This document shows, piece by piece, positions 34,400-44,600 of a stretch of 64,000 nt of DNA (positions are counted from its first letter, which is position 1; each line of letters begins with the position of its first letter). The notes under the pieces are model-generated. The model was not told the origin of the DNA and ran no database searches. It was given only the letters and a program-made list of their open reading frames with translations. The position numbers were made by a program, and so were the translations under genes. This DNA comes from Chryseolinea lacunae (GTDB lineage: Bacteria > Bacteroidota > Bacteroidia > Cytophagales > Cyclobacteriaceae), in the NCBI RefSeq assembly GCF_016735595.1, contig NZ_JAERRB010000014.1:149963-213962 (forward strand), read 5' to 3'.

Positions 34400-34407
34400 T
34401 ACTTTTG
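34400..34407 (+). promoter_or_regulatory. Candidate promoter of lepA
   Basis: TACTTTTG fits TAnnTTTG; a TTG lies about 21 bases upstream. The leader to the lepA ATG would be about 80 bases and contains a 12-codon upstream ORF (34418-34456). Confidence 0.45.
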
Positions 34408-34490
34408 CAATCTTAAAATGGCCGGGCAGGCGAGTCATGTCCGGATTGAACCGTAACAAACCGACTCATACCCCGATTTAAGAGGAGAGC

Positions 34491-36278
34491 ATGGAAAATA
34501 TCCGCAATTTTTGCATCATCGCCCACATTGACCACGGCAAAAGCACACTGGCCGACCGCCTTCTGGAATTTACCGGAACACTGAACGAACGCCAGATGGA
34601 AGCCCAGGTGTTGGACAACATGGACCTGGAAAAGGAAAAAGGCATCACCATCAAGTCGCACGCCATCCAGATGAACTACACCCTGGACGGACAAACCTAC
34701 GTGCTCAACCTCATCGACACACCCGGTCACGTCGACTTTTCGTATGAAGTGTCGCGCTCCATTGCGGCCTGCGAAGGCGCCCTCCTCATTGTAGACGCCA
34801 GCCAGGGCATCGAAGCCCAAACCATATCGAATTTATACCTGGCCCTCGAGCACGACCTGGAAATTATTCCGGTCATGAACAAAATAGACCTTCCCCACGC
34901 CATGCCCGAAGAGGTGACGGACGAGATTGTGGAGCTGGTGGGTTGCAAGCGCGAAGACGTGATCCGTGCCAGCGCCAAAGAAGGCAAAGGCATCGAAGAA
35001 ATATTGAAAGCGGTGGTGAGTCGCATCAAGCCTCCCAAGGGCGATCCGAAAGCACCGCTGCAAGCCATGATTTTTGACTCGGTGTTCAACTCATTCCGCG
35101 GCATCGAAATCTATTTCCGCGTGTTTAACGGCACCATCAAGAAAGGCGACAAGATCAAATTTGTGAGCACCGACAAAGAATATGGTGCCGACGAAATTGG
35201 TGTACTGAAACTCACCCAACATCCCAAAAATGAAATCAGCGCCGGCAACGTGGGCTATCTCATTTCGGGCATAAAAGTAGCCAGCGAAGTGCACGTGGGC
35301 GACACGATCACCAACGCGATAAACCCCGGAGCATCGCTCAGAGGATTCGAGAAGGTGAAGCCCATGGTGTTTGCCGGTATCTATCCCGTTGACACCACGG
35401 AATTTGAAGAGCTTCGTGCATCCATGGAAAAACTTCAGCTCAACGACGCGTCGTTGGTTTGGGAACTGGAAACATCGGCCGCCCTTGGCTTTGGTTTCCG
35501 TTGCGGCTTCCTCGGCATGCTCCACATGGAAATTATCCAGGAGCGCCTGGAGCGCGAGTTCAACATGACGGTGATCACCACGGTGCCGTCGGTGCAATTC
35601 CAGGCCTACCTCACAGACGGTTCGCAGATCTTCATCAACGCACCTTCCGAAATGCCCGATCCCACCCGCATGGATCGCATCGAGGAACCCTACATCAAAG
35701 CTCAGATCATTTCCAAAGCCGAATACATCGGGCCGATCATTAGCTTGTGTATGGACAAACGCGGCACCATTAAAAATCAAACCTACCTCACCACCGACCG
35801 CGTGGAGATGTCGTTTGAAATGCCGCTCTCTGAAATTGTATTCGACTTCTTCGATAAACTCAAGTCAATCTCGCGCGGCTATGCATCGCTCGACTACCAC
35901 CTCATCGGCTTCCGCGAATCCGACATGGTGAAGCTCGACATCATGCTGAACGGCGAAAAAGTGGACGCGCTGAGCGCCATTGTTCACCGTGGCAAGTCAC
36001 AGGACTGGGGACGCCGGCTTTGCGAAAAACTGAGGGAGCTCATCCCCCGCCAGATGTTCGAGATCGCCATCCAGGCGGCCATTGGGCAGAAGGTTGTGGC
36101 CCGCGAAAACATCAGCGCCATTCGCAAAAACGTGTTGGCAAAATGTTATGGCGGCGACATCTCGCGGAAACGCAAGCTGTTGGAAAAACAGAAAAAAGGG
36201 AAGAAGCGCATGCGTCAGGTAGGCAATGTGGAAATTCCACAGGAAGCCTTCATGGCCGTATTGAAACTGGATTCATAG
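34491..36278 (+). CDS. lepA: Elongation factor 4 (LepA)
   Basis: The 595-aa translational GTPase has the G1 motif [14 protein letters not shown], the G3 motif [11 protein letters not shown] and the G4 motif MNKIDLPH. The EF4-specific C-terminal domain is present, with [82 protein letters not shown]. It acts on stalled ribosomes or in 30S assembly. The length is standard. A purine-rich AGGAG lies 3-7 bases before the ATG, one of few clear Shine-Dalgarno sequences here. It heads a possible transcript into folD (45-base gap). Confidence 0.97.
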   Translation: MENIRNFCIIAHIDHGKSTLADRLLEFTGTLNERQMEAQVLDNMDLEKEKGITIKSHAIQMNYTLDGQTYVLNLIDTPGHVDFSYEVSRSIAACEGALLIVDASQGIEAQTISNLYLALEHDLEIIPVMNKIDLPHAMPEEVTDEIVELVGCKREDVIRASAKEGKGIEEILKAVVSRIKPPKGDPKAPLQAMIFDSVFNSFRGIEIYFRVFNGTIKKGDKIKFVSTDKEYGADEIGVLKLTQHPKNEISAGNVGYLISGIKVASEVHVGDTITNAINPGASLRGFEKVKPMVFAGIYPVDTTEFEELRASMEKLQLNDASLVWELETSAALGFGFRCGFLGMLHMEIIQERLEREFNMTVITTVPSVQFQAYLTDGSQIFINAPSEMPDPTRMDRIEEPYIKAQIISKAEYIGPIISLCMDKRGTIKNQTYLTTDRVEMSFEMPLSEIVFDFFDKLKSISRGYASLDYHLIGFRESDMVKLDIMLNGEKVDALSAIVHRGKSQDWGRRLCEKLRELIPRQMFEIAIQAAIGQKVVARENISAIRKNVLAKCYGGDISRKRKLLEKQKKGKKRMRQVGNVEIPQEAFMAVLKLDS

Positions 36279-36323
36279 TCGAACAGAAAATACAAACATT
36301 CACCAAAGCAGGCACACACTGAC

Positions 36324-37220
36324 ATGACCGAGGAATTGCAAACCACCACCTACACACTCATCGACGGCAGAAAGATATCGACGGATATCAAAAACGAAAT
36401 TGCCGAGAAGGTCGCCGAGCGTAAGCAGCTGGGCAAAAAAATTCCGCACCTCGCCATCATCCTGGTGGGCGACGACGGCGCCAGTCAAACGTATGTCGAC
36501 AACAAGGTGAAAGCGTGCAAAAGCGTGGGCTTTCACTATACGATGATGCGCTTTGCCGACACCATCAACGAAGAACGTCTCATGAAACACATCGACCACG
36601 TGAACAACGACGACGACGTGGACGGTTTCATCGTGCAGCTGCCCTTACCTGCGCACATCTCCGTAGAAAACATTACCGAAAAAATTCGCTCCGACAAAGA
36701 TGTGGACGGCTTCACCAACCACAACTTCGGCAGCATCATATCAAAAAATCCCTTGCTCATGCCCGCCACACCGTTTGGTGTGATGGAGTTGCTGCGTCGC
36801 TACAACATTCCCACCGAAGGAAAACACGCGGTGGTGATTGGCGCAAGCCGCATTGCCGGCGCGCCGTTGAGCATGATGCTGACCGAACAAGGACACTCCA
36901 CCGTGACCATCTGCCACAAATACACAAAAGACCTCGCCACCTTTACCCGCGCAGCCGACATCTTGCTGGTGGCCGTGGGCAAACCCGGGTTGGTCACTGC
37001 CGACATGGTGAAGCCCGGTGCTGTGGTGATCGACATCGGAACCACCCGCGTGGAAGGGCCCGAATATCCGAAAGGCTGGGCCATCAAAGGCGATGTGGAC
37101 TTTAACAACGTGGCGCCCAAAGCGTCTTACATCACCCCCGTTCCGGGCGGTGTAGGCCCCATGACCATTGCGTCGCTCTTGCTGAATACATTACGCGCCA
37201 CCGAACTGCGCAATCCCTAG
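36324..37220 (+). CDS. folD: FolD bifunctional methylenetetrahydrofolate dehydrogenase/cyclohydrolase
   Basis: The 298-aa enzyme interconverts methylene- and formyl-tetrahydrofolate in the cytosol. It has the catalytic Tyr/Lys pair in SQTYVDNK (Lys61), IVQLPLPAH and KDVDGF, PATPFGVMELL and the closing PVPGGVGPMTIASLL. Two motifs differ from most homologues: the usual GRSxIVG is GASRIAG (residues 173-179), and CHS is CHK (197-199). In animal enzymes the Arg and Ser of these motifs help bind the 2'-phosphate of NADP. This suggests altered cofactor preference. It sits in a folate cluster with queE, pabB and pabC. Confidence 0.95.
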   Translation: MTEELQTTTYTLIDGRKISTDIKNEIAEKVAERKQLGKKIPHLAIILVGDDGASQTYVDNKVKACKSVGFHYTMMRFADTINEERLMKHIDHVNNDDDVDGFIVQLPLPAHISVENITEKIRSDKDVDGFTNHNFGSIISKNPLLMPATPFGVMELLRRYNIPTEGKHAVVIGASRIAGAPLSMMLTEQGHSTVTICHKYTKDLATFTRAADILLVAVGKPGLVTADMVKPGAVVIDIGTTRVEGPEYPKGWAIKGDVDFNNVAPKASYITPVPGGVGPMTIASLLLNTLRATELRNP

Positions 37221-37276
37221 AGACGGAGCCACCCCGGTGTGGCATCAAGCATCAAACTGTGGAGATCAAAGAAACC

Positions 37277-37882
37277 ATGACGCTTCAATCGCTTCCGCTG
37301 ATGGAAGACTTCTACACCATTCAGGGAGAAGGCTTCTACCAGGGGCACGCCGCCTATTTTATTCGCCTCGGCGGATGCGATGTGGGCTGTGTGTGGTGCG
37401 ACGTGAAAGAGTCGTGGGATGCCTCGGCCCATCCGTTGATTGCCATCGACGAAATGGCGCGACGCGTGAAAGATGCCGGCGCGAAAATCGTGGTGGTCAC
37501 GGGCGGCGAGCCGGCCATGCACGACCTCTCCAGCCTAACCCAACGCCTGAAGGCCGAAGGGTTGCGCACCCACATTGAAACCTCGGGCGTCTATCCGCTC
37601 ACGGGCCACTGGGATTGGGTTTGTTTTTCGCCCAAAAAATTCAAAACACCCCACCCGTCGGTCTATGAAGAAGCCGACGAACTAAAGATCATCGTCTACA
37701 ATAAAAGCGATTTTGCCTGGGCCGAAGAATTTGCCGCGGTGGTGAAACCGGAATGCCAGCTTTTTCTTCAACCCGAATGGTCGAAAGAAAAAGAGATGAT
37801 CCCCCTCATCATCGACTATGTGAAAGCCAACCCCCGGTGGCAGGTGTCGTTACAGGTACATAAGTACATGAACATACCCTAG
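37277..37882 (+). CDS. queE: 7-carboxy-7-deazaguanine synthase
   Basis: The radical SAM enzyme converts 6-carboxytetrahydropterin to 7-carboxy-7-deazaguanine, the ring-contraction step of preQ0 (queuosine) synthesis. It begins with FYTIQGEGFYQGHAAYFIRLGGCDVGCVWCDVKESW, where three cysteines (Cx3Cx2C) bind the 4Fe-4S cluster, then VTGGEPAMHDLSSL. The frame reaches back to a GTG at 37259, but the ATG at 37277 gives the usual short start and 201 aa. The partner QueD lies at 53788, not adjacent. The gene stands between folD and pabB. Confidence 0.95.
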   Translation: MTLQSLPLMEDFYTIQGEGFYQGHAAYFIRLGGCDVGCVWCDVKESWDASAHPLIAIDEMARRVKDAGAKIVVVTGGEPAMHDLSSLTQRLKAEGLRTHIETSGVYPLTGHWDWVCFSPKKFKTPHPSVYEEADELKIIVYNKSDFAWAEEFAAVVKPECQLFLQPEWSKEKEMIPLIIDYVKANPRWQVSLQVHKYMNIP

Positions 37883-37897
37883 TGCCCGCAAGCCTTC

Positions 37898-38866
37898 ATG
37901 AACATTGCAACCTTCACGGAAACCATGAACCAATGGGGGCGCAACAAAGTCCCCTTTTTGTTTGTGGTGGATTTTGAGATGCAGCGCCCGTTGCTCATGC
38001 GCCTGGCGGATGTGAATCCTTCCGAAATACTGTATCGCGTTCACGACACAACCAATGCGCCGCCGGCCCACGGGAGCGAAGGCATTGTGCTGAAGAAAAT
38101 GCCGTTGCCCGAACCGGACTACCGAAAAAAATTCGAGCAGGTATACGGTCACCTTGCGTATGGCGATTCGTTCCTGACCAACCTCACCGTGAAAACCGAG
38201 GTTAGGATGGATCATTCCTTGCGGGATGTTTTTCACCTGAGTCATGCCCGCTACAAGTTGTTGGTAGAAGATCAGTTTCTGGTGTTCTCTCCCGAAATTT
38301 TTGTCCGCATAAAGGACCAGAAAATCTACAGTTTTCCCATGAAGGGAACCCTGGACGCTTCCGTTCCAAACGCGAAGGAAACACTGCTGGCCGATCCAAA
38401 AGAAATAGCCGAACACGTCACCATCGTCGATCTCATTCGCAACGACCTGAGCCAGGTGGCCTCCAGCGTGAACGTGACCCGGTTTCGATACGTGGAGGAG
38501 ATCCGGACACCATCTAAAACGCTGTTGCAGGTGAGTTCGGAAGTGGTGGGCGATCTGGCGCCAGACTACCGCCACCACTTGGGCGACATTTTGGTAAGGT
38601 TATTGCCGGCCGGATCAGTGAGCGGCGCTCCCAAACCAAAGACCCTGGAGATCATCCGGGAGGTGGAGCAGGAGCGACGTGGATTTTATACCGGCGTGTT
38701 TGGTATCTTCGACGGCACCAACCTCGACAGCGGTGTAATGATCCGCTTCATCGAAAAACAAGGCGATCGCTATTTCTATCGCAGCGGTGGAGGCATCACG
38801 GCGCAAAGCAGCGCCGCGTCGGAATACCAGGAAGTGATTGATAAAGTATATGTCCCTCTTACTTGA
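37898..38866 (+). CDS. pabB: Aminodeoxychorismate synthase component I
   Basis: The 322-aa chorismate-binding enzyme is short, lacking the N-terminal region of typical PabB (about 450 aa). It retains the catalytic core: YGDSFLTNLT, PEIFVRIKDQKIYSFPMKGTLDAS (the PIKGT-like motif), DLIRNDLSQVA, and GSVSGAPKPKTLEIIREVE (PSGSVTGAPK motif). It makes 4-amino-4-deoxychorismate from chorismate with glutamine or ammonia. No pabA gene is in the window. The downstream pabC start overlaps its end by 17 bases, so translation is coupled. Confidence 0.94.
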   Translation: MNIATFTETMNQWGRNKVPFLFVVDFEMQRPLLMRLADVNPSEILYRVHDTTNAPPAHGSEGIVLKKMPLPEPDYRKKFEQVYGHLAYGDSFLTNLTVKTEVRMDHSLRDVFHLSHARYKLLVEDQFLVFSPEIFVRIKDQKIYSFPMKGTLDASVPNAKETLLADPKEIAEHVTIVDLIRNDLSQVASSVNVTRFRYVEEIRTPSKTLLQVSSEVVGDLAPDYRHHLGDILVRLLPAGSVSGAPKPKTLEIIREVEQERRGFYTGVFGIFDGTNLDSGVMIRFIEKQGDRYFYRSGGGITAQSSAASEYQEVIDKVYVPLT

Positions 38867-39446
38867 ATCCATAAAACTGCAGGACGGCGAATATCAGAAC
38901 CTGTTCTATCACGAACAGCGCATGAACCGCTCCCTCAAAACACTTTGCGGCGAAATAGACCATTTCGACCTCGAGGAATTTTTGAAGCACATGGAGAAGC
39001 CGGAGAAGGGGCTATACAAATGCCGCATCGTGTACGACGAAAAGTCGAAAGACATTGAGTTCAGCGCCTACACCCCCAAGCCCGTGGCCAACCTGAGGGT
39101 GATTGAGCACGATCGGGTGTCGTATGAATTTAAATATGCCGATCGGAAAACACTGAACAAGCTCTACGAACTTCGCCAGGCCTGCGACGACATCCTCATC
39201 GTGAAACGCGGGCTCGTGACCGACTCTTCGTTCGCAAACATCGTGTTCAGAAGAGGCAAGCATTGGTACACGCCATGGTCGGCTTTGCTGAAAGGAACAC
39301 AGCGTACCAAACTGCTGGAACGGAACGTTATTGAGGAAGAAGAAATACGGGTGGAGGATATCGCGTCGTTCGAAACTTTCAAGCTCATCAACGCCATGCT
39401 CGAATTTGACTCGCCGGAAATTGACGTATCCAACATTGTTTTCTAG
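38850..39446 (+). CDS. pabC: Aminodeoxychorismate lyase (class IV aminotransferase)
   Basis: The ATG at 38850 gives a 198-aa PLP enzyme, shorter than the usual ~270 aa. It has the start LLESIKLQDGEYQNLFYHEQRMNRS, the lysine-bearing YADRKTLNKLYELRQACDDILIVKRGLVTDSSFANIVF segment that aligns with the PLP and substrate regions of class IV aminotransferases, and TPWSALLKGTQRTKLLER. It releases pyruvate from aminodeoxychorismate to give p-aminobenzoate. Placement inside pabB's end supports this over branched-chain aminotransferase. Confidence 0.88.
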   Translation: MSLLLESIKLQDGEYQNLFYHEQRMNRSLKTLCGEIDHFDLEEFLKHMEKPEKGLYKCRIVYDEKSKDIEFSAYTPKPVANLRVIEHDRVSYEFKYADRKTLNKLYELRQACDDILIVKRGLVTDSSFANIVFRRGKHWYTPWSALLKGTQRTKLLERNVIEEEEIRVEDIASFETFKLINAMLEFDSPEIDVSNIVF

Positions 39447-39454
39447 TTTTAGGC

Positions 39455-41377
39455 ATGAATCGTATCCTTGCCGCGCTACTGCTCCTCTTTTGTCATCATG
39501 TTGTTCTGTGTCAGGCACCCCTTAGCACCAAATCGAAAAAAGCAATCGAGCTCTACAACCAGGCCGACAACTTCCGGGTGCGCGGTCAATACGATCAGGC
39601 CATCAGCCTTTTGAGCCAGGCCCTGGAGAAAGACGACAAGTTTGTGGAGGCATACTATCGCCTGGGCACCACCTACTTTTCGATGAAACAACACGCCAAA
39701 GCGGTTGCCTTATACGAGAAGGGCCTGAGCCTTACAACAGACTTACGCACACAAAAAGTTTTTTGGTACGACCTCGGTGAACTCTACCTTCTTTCGGGCG
39801 ACTACGAGAAGGCCATGAAAGTGCTGAGCTCGTTTGTGAACAACGAAACCCTCAACAAAGCAAAAGTCGATCGCGCCACCATGCTGTTCAGAAGTGCAGA
39901 GTTTGCGCTGAAGAACAAAGCAAACACCTCGGCCTATAAACAGCAGCCCATGAGCGACACGGTGAACCGTTTCGTGATGCAATATTTCCCCGCCCTCACA
40001 GCCGACCAACAGCAACTCATCTTCACCCGCCGGGTAGGCGATGGGCCCAACGACGACGAAGATCTGGTGGTGAGTGCAAAAGATGCGCAGGGGCATTGGC
40101 AATTTCCGGTTTCCATTTCCAAGAACATCAACACCCGCCTCAACGAAGGCACGTGCACCATCTCTGCCGACGGTCGCAAGCTCATCTTCACATCGTGCAC
40201 GGGGCGCGATGGCATTGGCAGCTGCGACCTTTATGAAAGCCGCAAGATTGGCAACGACTGGACCATGCCCAAAAACCTGGGGCGGAATGTGAACAGCGCC
40301 GAATGGGAATCGCAACCCTCGCTCTCGGCCGATGGGCGCACACTTTATTTTGTGTCAGACCGCCGCACAGGCATTGGTCGGCGCGACATCTGGATCTCAA
40401 CGCAAGGAGACGATGGTCAATGGACCAAGGCCGTGAACGCCGGCAAGCAGGTGAACTCGCAGTATGACGAAATCTCTCCATTCATACACGCCAACAACCG
40501 GACACTCTTCTTTGCCTCGAATGGACTGCCCGGCTTTGGCGGCTACGACATTTTCTTTTCAGAAAAAGACTCCACCCAGTGGACCGCCCCCAAAAACATT
40601 GGCGCACCGATAAACGATCACGAAGATCAATTTTCGCTTTTCATAACGGCCGACGGCAAGAAGGGCTACTACTCGCACGAAGAGACGCTGCCCAACGGTT
40701 TCTCGCGAAGCAAAATCTACGAGATGAATATCCCGGCCGACAAGCAGATGCAATACCGAAGCAACTATGTGAAAGGCGTGATACGCGACAAGGTGGGTCA
40801 CACCCCGCTGTCGGCAAAAATAGAACTCATCAACATCGGCAAAAACGCCATCGAGTCGCTGGTGGAGTCAGACTCGATAACCGGAGAGTACCTGATGGTG
40901 CTCACGCAGGGAGCCGACTATGCGCTCTACGTCAACAAACCCGGTTATCTTTTCAAAAGCTTGAACTTCAATTATTCTGAGGTACGCGACTTCAAACCCA
41001 TCATCATCGACATCGACATGGAGAAGGTGAAGGAGGGTTCGGTGGCCATTCTAAACAACATCTTTTTTGATGTCGACAAGTTCGCCCTGCAACCCAGATC
41101 TACGCCCGAGCTGCAAAAGATTCTGCGATTTTTGAACACGAACCCCACGGTGAGAGTGGAAATCAGTGGCCACACGGATAACTCGGGCGCTCCTGACCAC
41201 AACCGGCAACTTTCCGAAAAACGCGCCCTTTCGGTCTACAACTACCTTGTCGCCAACGGCATCGACAAAAAGCGCCTGACCACAAAAGGATATGGGCCCG
41301 ATCGCCCTGTCACCCCCAACGAAACCGATGAAGGACGCCAGCGAAACCGAAGAATCGAATTCAGAATTGTCCGTTAG
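39455..41377 (+). CDS. PorE-like OmpA protein with TPR and PD40 propeller (type IX secretion associated)
   Basis: The 640-aa protein has the four-part PorE layout: signal peptide (residues 1-20), TPR repeats (~30-125, with AISLLSQALEKDDKFVEAYYRLGTTYFSMKQ), a six-bladed PD40/WD40-like propeller (~160-410, repeated ADGRxLxFxS motifs), a carboxypeptidase-like beta domain (~430-500), and a C-terminal OmpA domain (~520-640) with FFDVDKFALQPRST, VEISGHTDNSGAPDHNRQLSEKRALSVYNYL and GYGPDRPV. PorE links the type IX secretion machinery or gliding complex to peptidoglycan. The true PorE identity is inferred from the domain order. It begins nine bases after pabC. Confidence 0.88.
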   Translation: MNRILAALLLLFCHHVVLCQAPLSTKSKKAIELYNQADNFRVRGQYDQAISLLSQALEKDDKFVEAYYRLGTTYFSMKQHAKAVALYEKGLSLTTDLRTQKVFWYDLGELYLLSGDYEKAMKVLSSFVNNETLNKAKVDRATMLFRSAEFALKNKANTSAYKQQPMSDTVNRFVMQYFPALTADQQQLIFTRRVGDGPNDDEDLVVSAKDAQGHWQFPVSISKNINTRLNEGTCTISADGRKLIFTSCTGRDGIGSCDLYESRKIGNDWTMPKNLGRNVNSAEWESQPSLSADGRTLYFVSDRRTGIGRRDIWISTQGDDGQWTKAVNAGKQVNSQYDEISPFIHANNRTLFFASNGLPGFGGYDIFFSEKDSTQWTAPKNIGAPINDHEDQFSLFITADGKKGYYSHEETLPNGFSRSKIYEMNIPADKQMQYRSNYVKGVIRDKVGHTPLSAKIELINIGKNAIESLVESDSITGEYLMVLTQGADYALYVNKPGYLFKSLNFNYSEVRDFKPIIIDIDMEKVKEGSVAILNNIFFDVDKFALQPRSTPELQKILRFLNTNPTVRVEISGHTDNSGAPDHNRQLSEKRALSVYNYLVANGIDKKRLTTKGYGPDRPVTPNETDEGRQRNRRIEFRIVR

Positions 41378-41604
41378 AAAAATTTTTTAACTTTTTTTTG
41401 GGGTCTGAATTCACCCTCCCAGCCGGGTTAGTTCCGGTGCCGTTCGTCTCCCCGTTTTCAGGTCGAAAATCGATTATCTGAACGTTATTGCGTGGAATCA
41501 CCGCAATTCGGTTTTTTGGAATTTTGGACAGAATATCGAAAAAACTACCACATTATAGGGTATTGGTGGCTTACGATCGATAGTAAATTTTGGGGTACCT
41601 GTCT

Positions 41605-41634
41605 TTTGCCTATTACTATTTTGTCTTAAGTTTG
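41605..41634 (+). promoter_or_regulatory. Promoter of the first susC-like gene
   Basis: TTTG (41605-41608), an 18-base spacer and TAAGTTTG (41627-41634) match the Bacteroidota promoter. A 7-bp inverted repeat (AAGTTTG/CAAACTT) overlaps the -7 box. The leader is about 35 bases. Confidence 0.6.
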
Positions 41635-41674
41635 GGACCAAAGTTCAAACTTTCATTAACCTAACCTAAACAGT

Positions 41675-44600
41675 ATGAAGAGAATTCTACTATTCTGCTG
41701 TCTTACACTAATTACGTCACTTATCAGTGGCGCAGTGTGGGCGCAAGATCGTACCGTCACGGGCAAGGTCACATCTACCGAAGATGGAACCTCGTTACCT
41801 GGCGTAAACGTTGTCCTGAGTGGCACCGCGGTGGGAACCGTATCGGATGCCGAAGGAAATTTTAAATTGAGCGTACCCGCAACCGGCGGAACCCTCGTTT
41901 TTTCATTCATTGGTCTCACCACGCAAGAAGTCGCCGTTGGCGACCGCACGGTCATCGACATCCAGATGGCACCCGACGCTAAACAGCTCGCAGAGGTTGT
42001 TGTGACAGGCGCCGGAATTGAAAAAGACAAACGTACCCTCGGGTATAGGTTGGAGAGTGTATCCGGGACCAAGCTTCAGCAGGTGTCGGAAGGCGATCCC
42101 CTCCGTGCCCTCCAAGGCAAAGTAGCCGGTGTAAACATCATCAGCTCCAGCGGTGCTCCCGGTAGCTCTACCCGCATCACTATGCGCGGTAACCGTTCGA
42201 TGCTCGGAAACAACCAGCCTCTTATTGTGGTGGATGGTATTCCTTACGACAACCAACAGGTAAATACTTCCAACCAGCTTTCGGGTGGTGGTTCGTATGC
42301 CAGCGGTTTGGCAGGCGTTGACCCCAACAATATCGAAACCATGAACATCCTGCCTCCCGGTGGTGCCGGTGCGGCGTTGTATGGTGTGCGTGCGGCAAAC
42401 GGTGTGATTGTGATCACCACCAAAACAGGCACATCACGCGCTTCAAAAAAAGGTTTGGAGATGAGCGTGACTTCGGGCTACTCGGTTGAAGAAATTTCGG
42501 GCTTGCCTGATTTTCAAAACAAATATGGTTCGGGATCAAAGTTCAATTATAGCCCTGCAAACGGTTCATGGGGAGCTCCTTTCCCCGGTGCTGTTGACTA
42601 CCCTACAATTTCGACCATTCCTCGTTGGCAACCTTTTGTGGATGCTTATCCCAATGAACCTAAAACGGTTCCTTATCAAGCTCACCCCAACAACGTAAAG
42701 GACTTTTTCAACACCGGTTCGCTTTGGGAAAATTCACTCACCATGAACGGTGGAAATGAAAAGGCAAACTTCAGTGCCACACTGTCCAGACTGGATCAAA
42801 AAGGTATCGTGCCGAACTCCAAGTTTCAAAGAAACGTGTTGAGCATTGGCGCAAACACGATCCTGGCAAACAACATCCACATCGGTGGAACAATGTCATA
42901 CAGCAGCACGGTTCAGGCAGGCCCTCCCGGCGGTGCAGGCAACGCGATTGGTAACGGTACGGCCTTCGGACGTACGATGTATCTCGGAAGAGATTGGGAT
43001 CTTCAAGGACAGCCTTACGAAGACCCCATCACCAAGGAAAGCCTTTTCTTCGTGGCAAAATCGCAGTCAACCAACCCTTACTGGTCGGCAAAATATGACG
43101 GTATCCAAACACAAATGAACCGTATCGTTACAAACTTCAACGTAGCATACGATATTAACGATTGGTTGAGTGTTCAATACAGGGGTGGTGTTACCCACTA
43201 TGATCAAAGCAACAAAGAATGGTTCCGTCCGGGCGGTCGCGCTGCGGGTGGTATCGGTCAGATCACAACAGACTACACAACCTGGACGGAGATTGAATCC
43301 TTCCTGCGTGTGAATGCTACTAAAAAACTGACAGACGACCTTACACTGGGCGCTTACGTTGCACACAACCTTAACCAACGTACACAGGAACAGCAGTCCT
43401 ACATTGGTACGGGTATGATCGACTTCAACATTCTGGATATCGACAACACAACCAGCGTATTGAACAATGGTGGTATCTACTCCAGAAGAAGACTTATCGG
43501 TGTTTTGGGTGAAGTGTCTTTGCAATACAGAGACTACCTGACCTTGACGGCTACTGGCCGTAACGACTGGTCTTCGACACTGCCCGTTTCGAAAAGAAGC
43601 TTCTTCTATCCTTCGATCTCGTCGGCGTTCATTTTCACCGATGCGTTCAACATGGATAAGAGCATCTTGTCGTTTGGTAAACTGCGTGCTACCTGGTCTA
43701 AAACCGGTAACGACGCCAGCCCTTATGATTTGAGCAACACCTACATGGTGAATCCTCAATTTGTATCGCAAAGCGTGCAATTCCCTTTCAACAAAATTCC
43801 CGGCACAACGCTTGGCGGTCTTCCCGGCTCGAGCGACGTAGTGGCTGACCCGAACCTCACACCAGAATTCACACGGTCGGTAGAAGTAGGTACAGACTTG
43901 CAATTCTTTGACAACAGAGCGTCAATCGGATTCACCTACTACAATACCTTAACAACAAACGGTATTGCGGCACAGTCATACCCTTCGGTTTCGGGCTACA
44001 CCAGCTACCTCACCAACTTTGGTGACGTAAGCAACAAGGGTATCGAAATCATGGTAGGCATAACGCCTGTGTCGTTGGCCAATGGTTTCCGTTGGGATAT
44101 CAACGCTAACTTCACGCATAACCGCAACGTAGTGGAGCGTCTCGCTCCCGGTGTTGACGAAATTGTGGTGCGCAACCTGTTCGCCGGCGGTATCACGCCC
44201 GTGCTTCGTCCCGGTCAGGAATACGGTATCATGAGAGGTTCGGTAGATGTTCGCGATCACGATGGCAACCTCTTGATCGATCCGAGCAACGGCCAGTTGA
44301 TCCGCTCATTGTCCCCTGCAATCATAGGTAACCCTAACCCTGACTTCAAGGCGGGTATGACCAACACGTTCAGCTACAAAGGCGTTAGCTTGTCTGTTCT
44401 GTTCGACTGGACACAAGGCGGAGATCTGTATTCAACCACCGTATCGAACCAACTTGGGCGCGGTGTAACAAAGGATACCGAAGACAGAGAAGTGAACAAA
44501 ATCATACCCGGCTTCCTGGGTGACATCAACTCCGGACAACCGCTGTTGGATGCAGAAGGCAAGAAAATACCAAACAACATTCAGATCGAAACAAACGATT

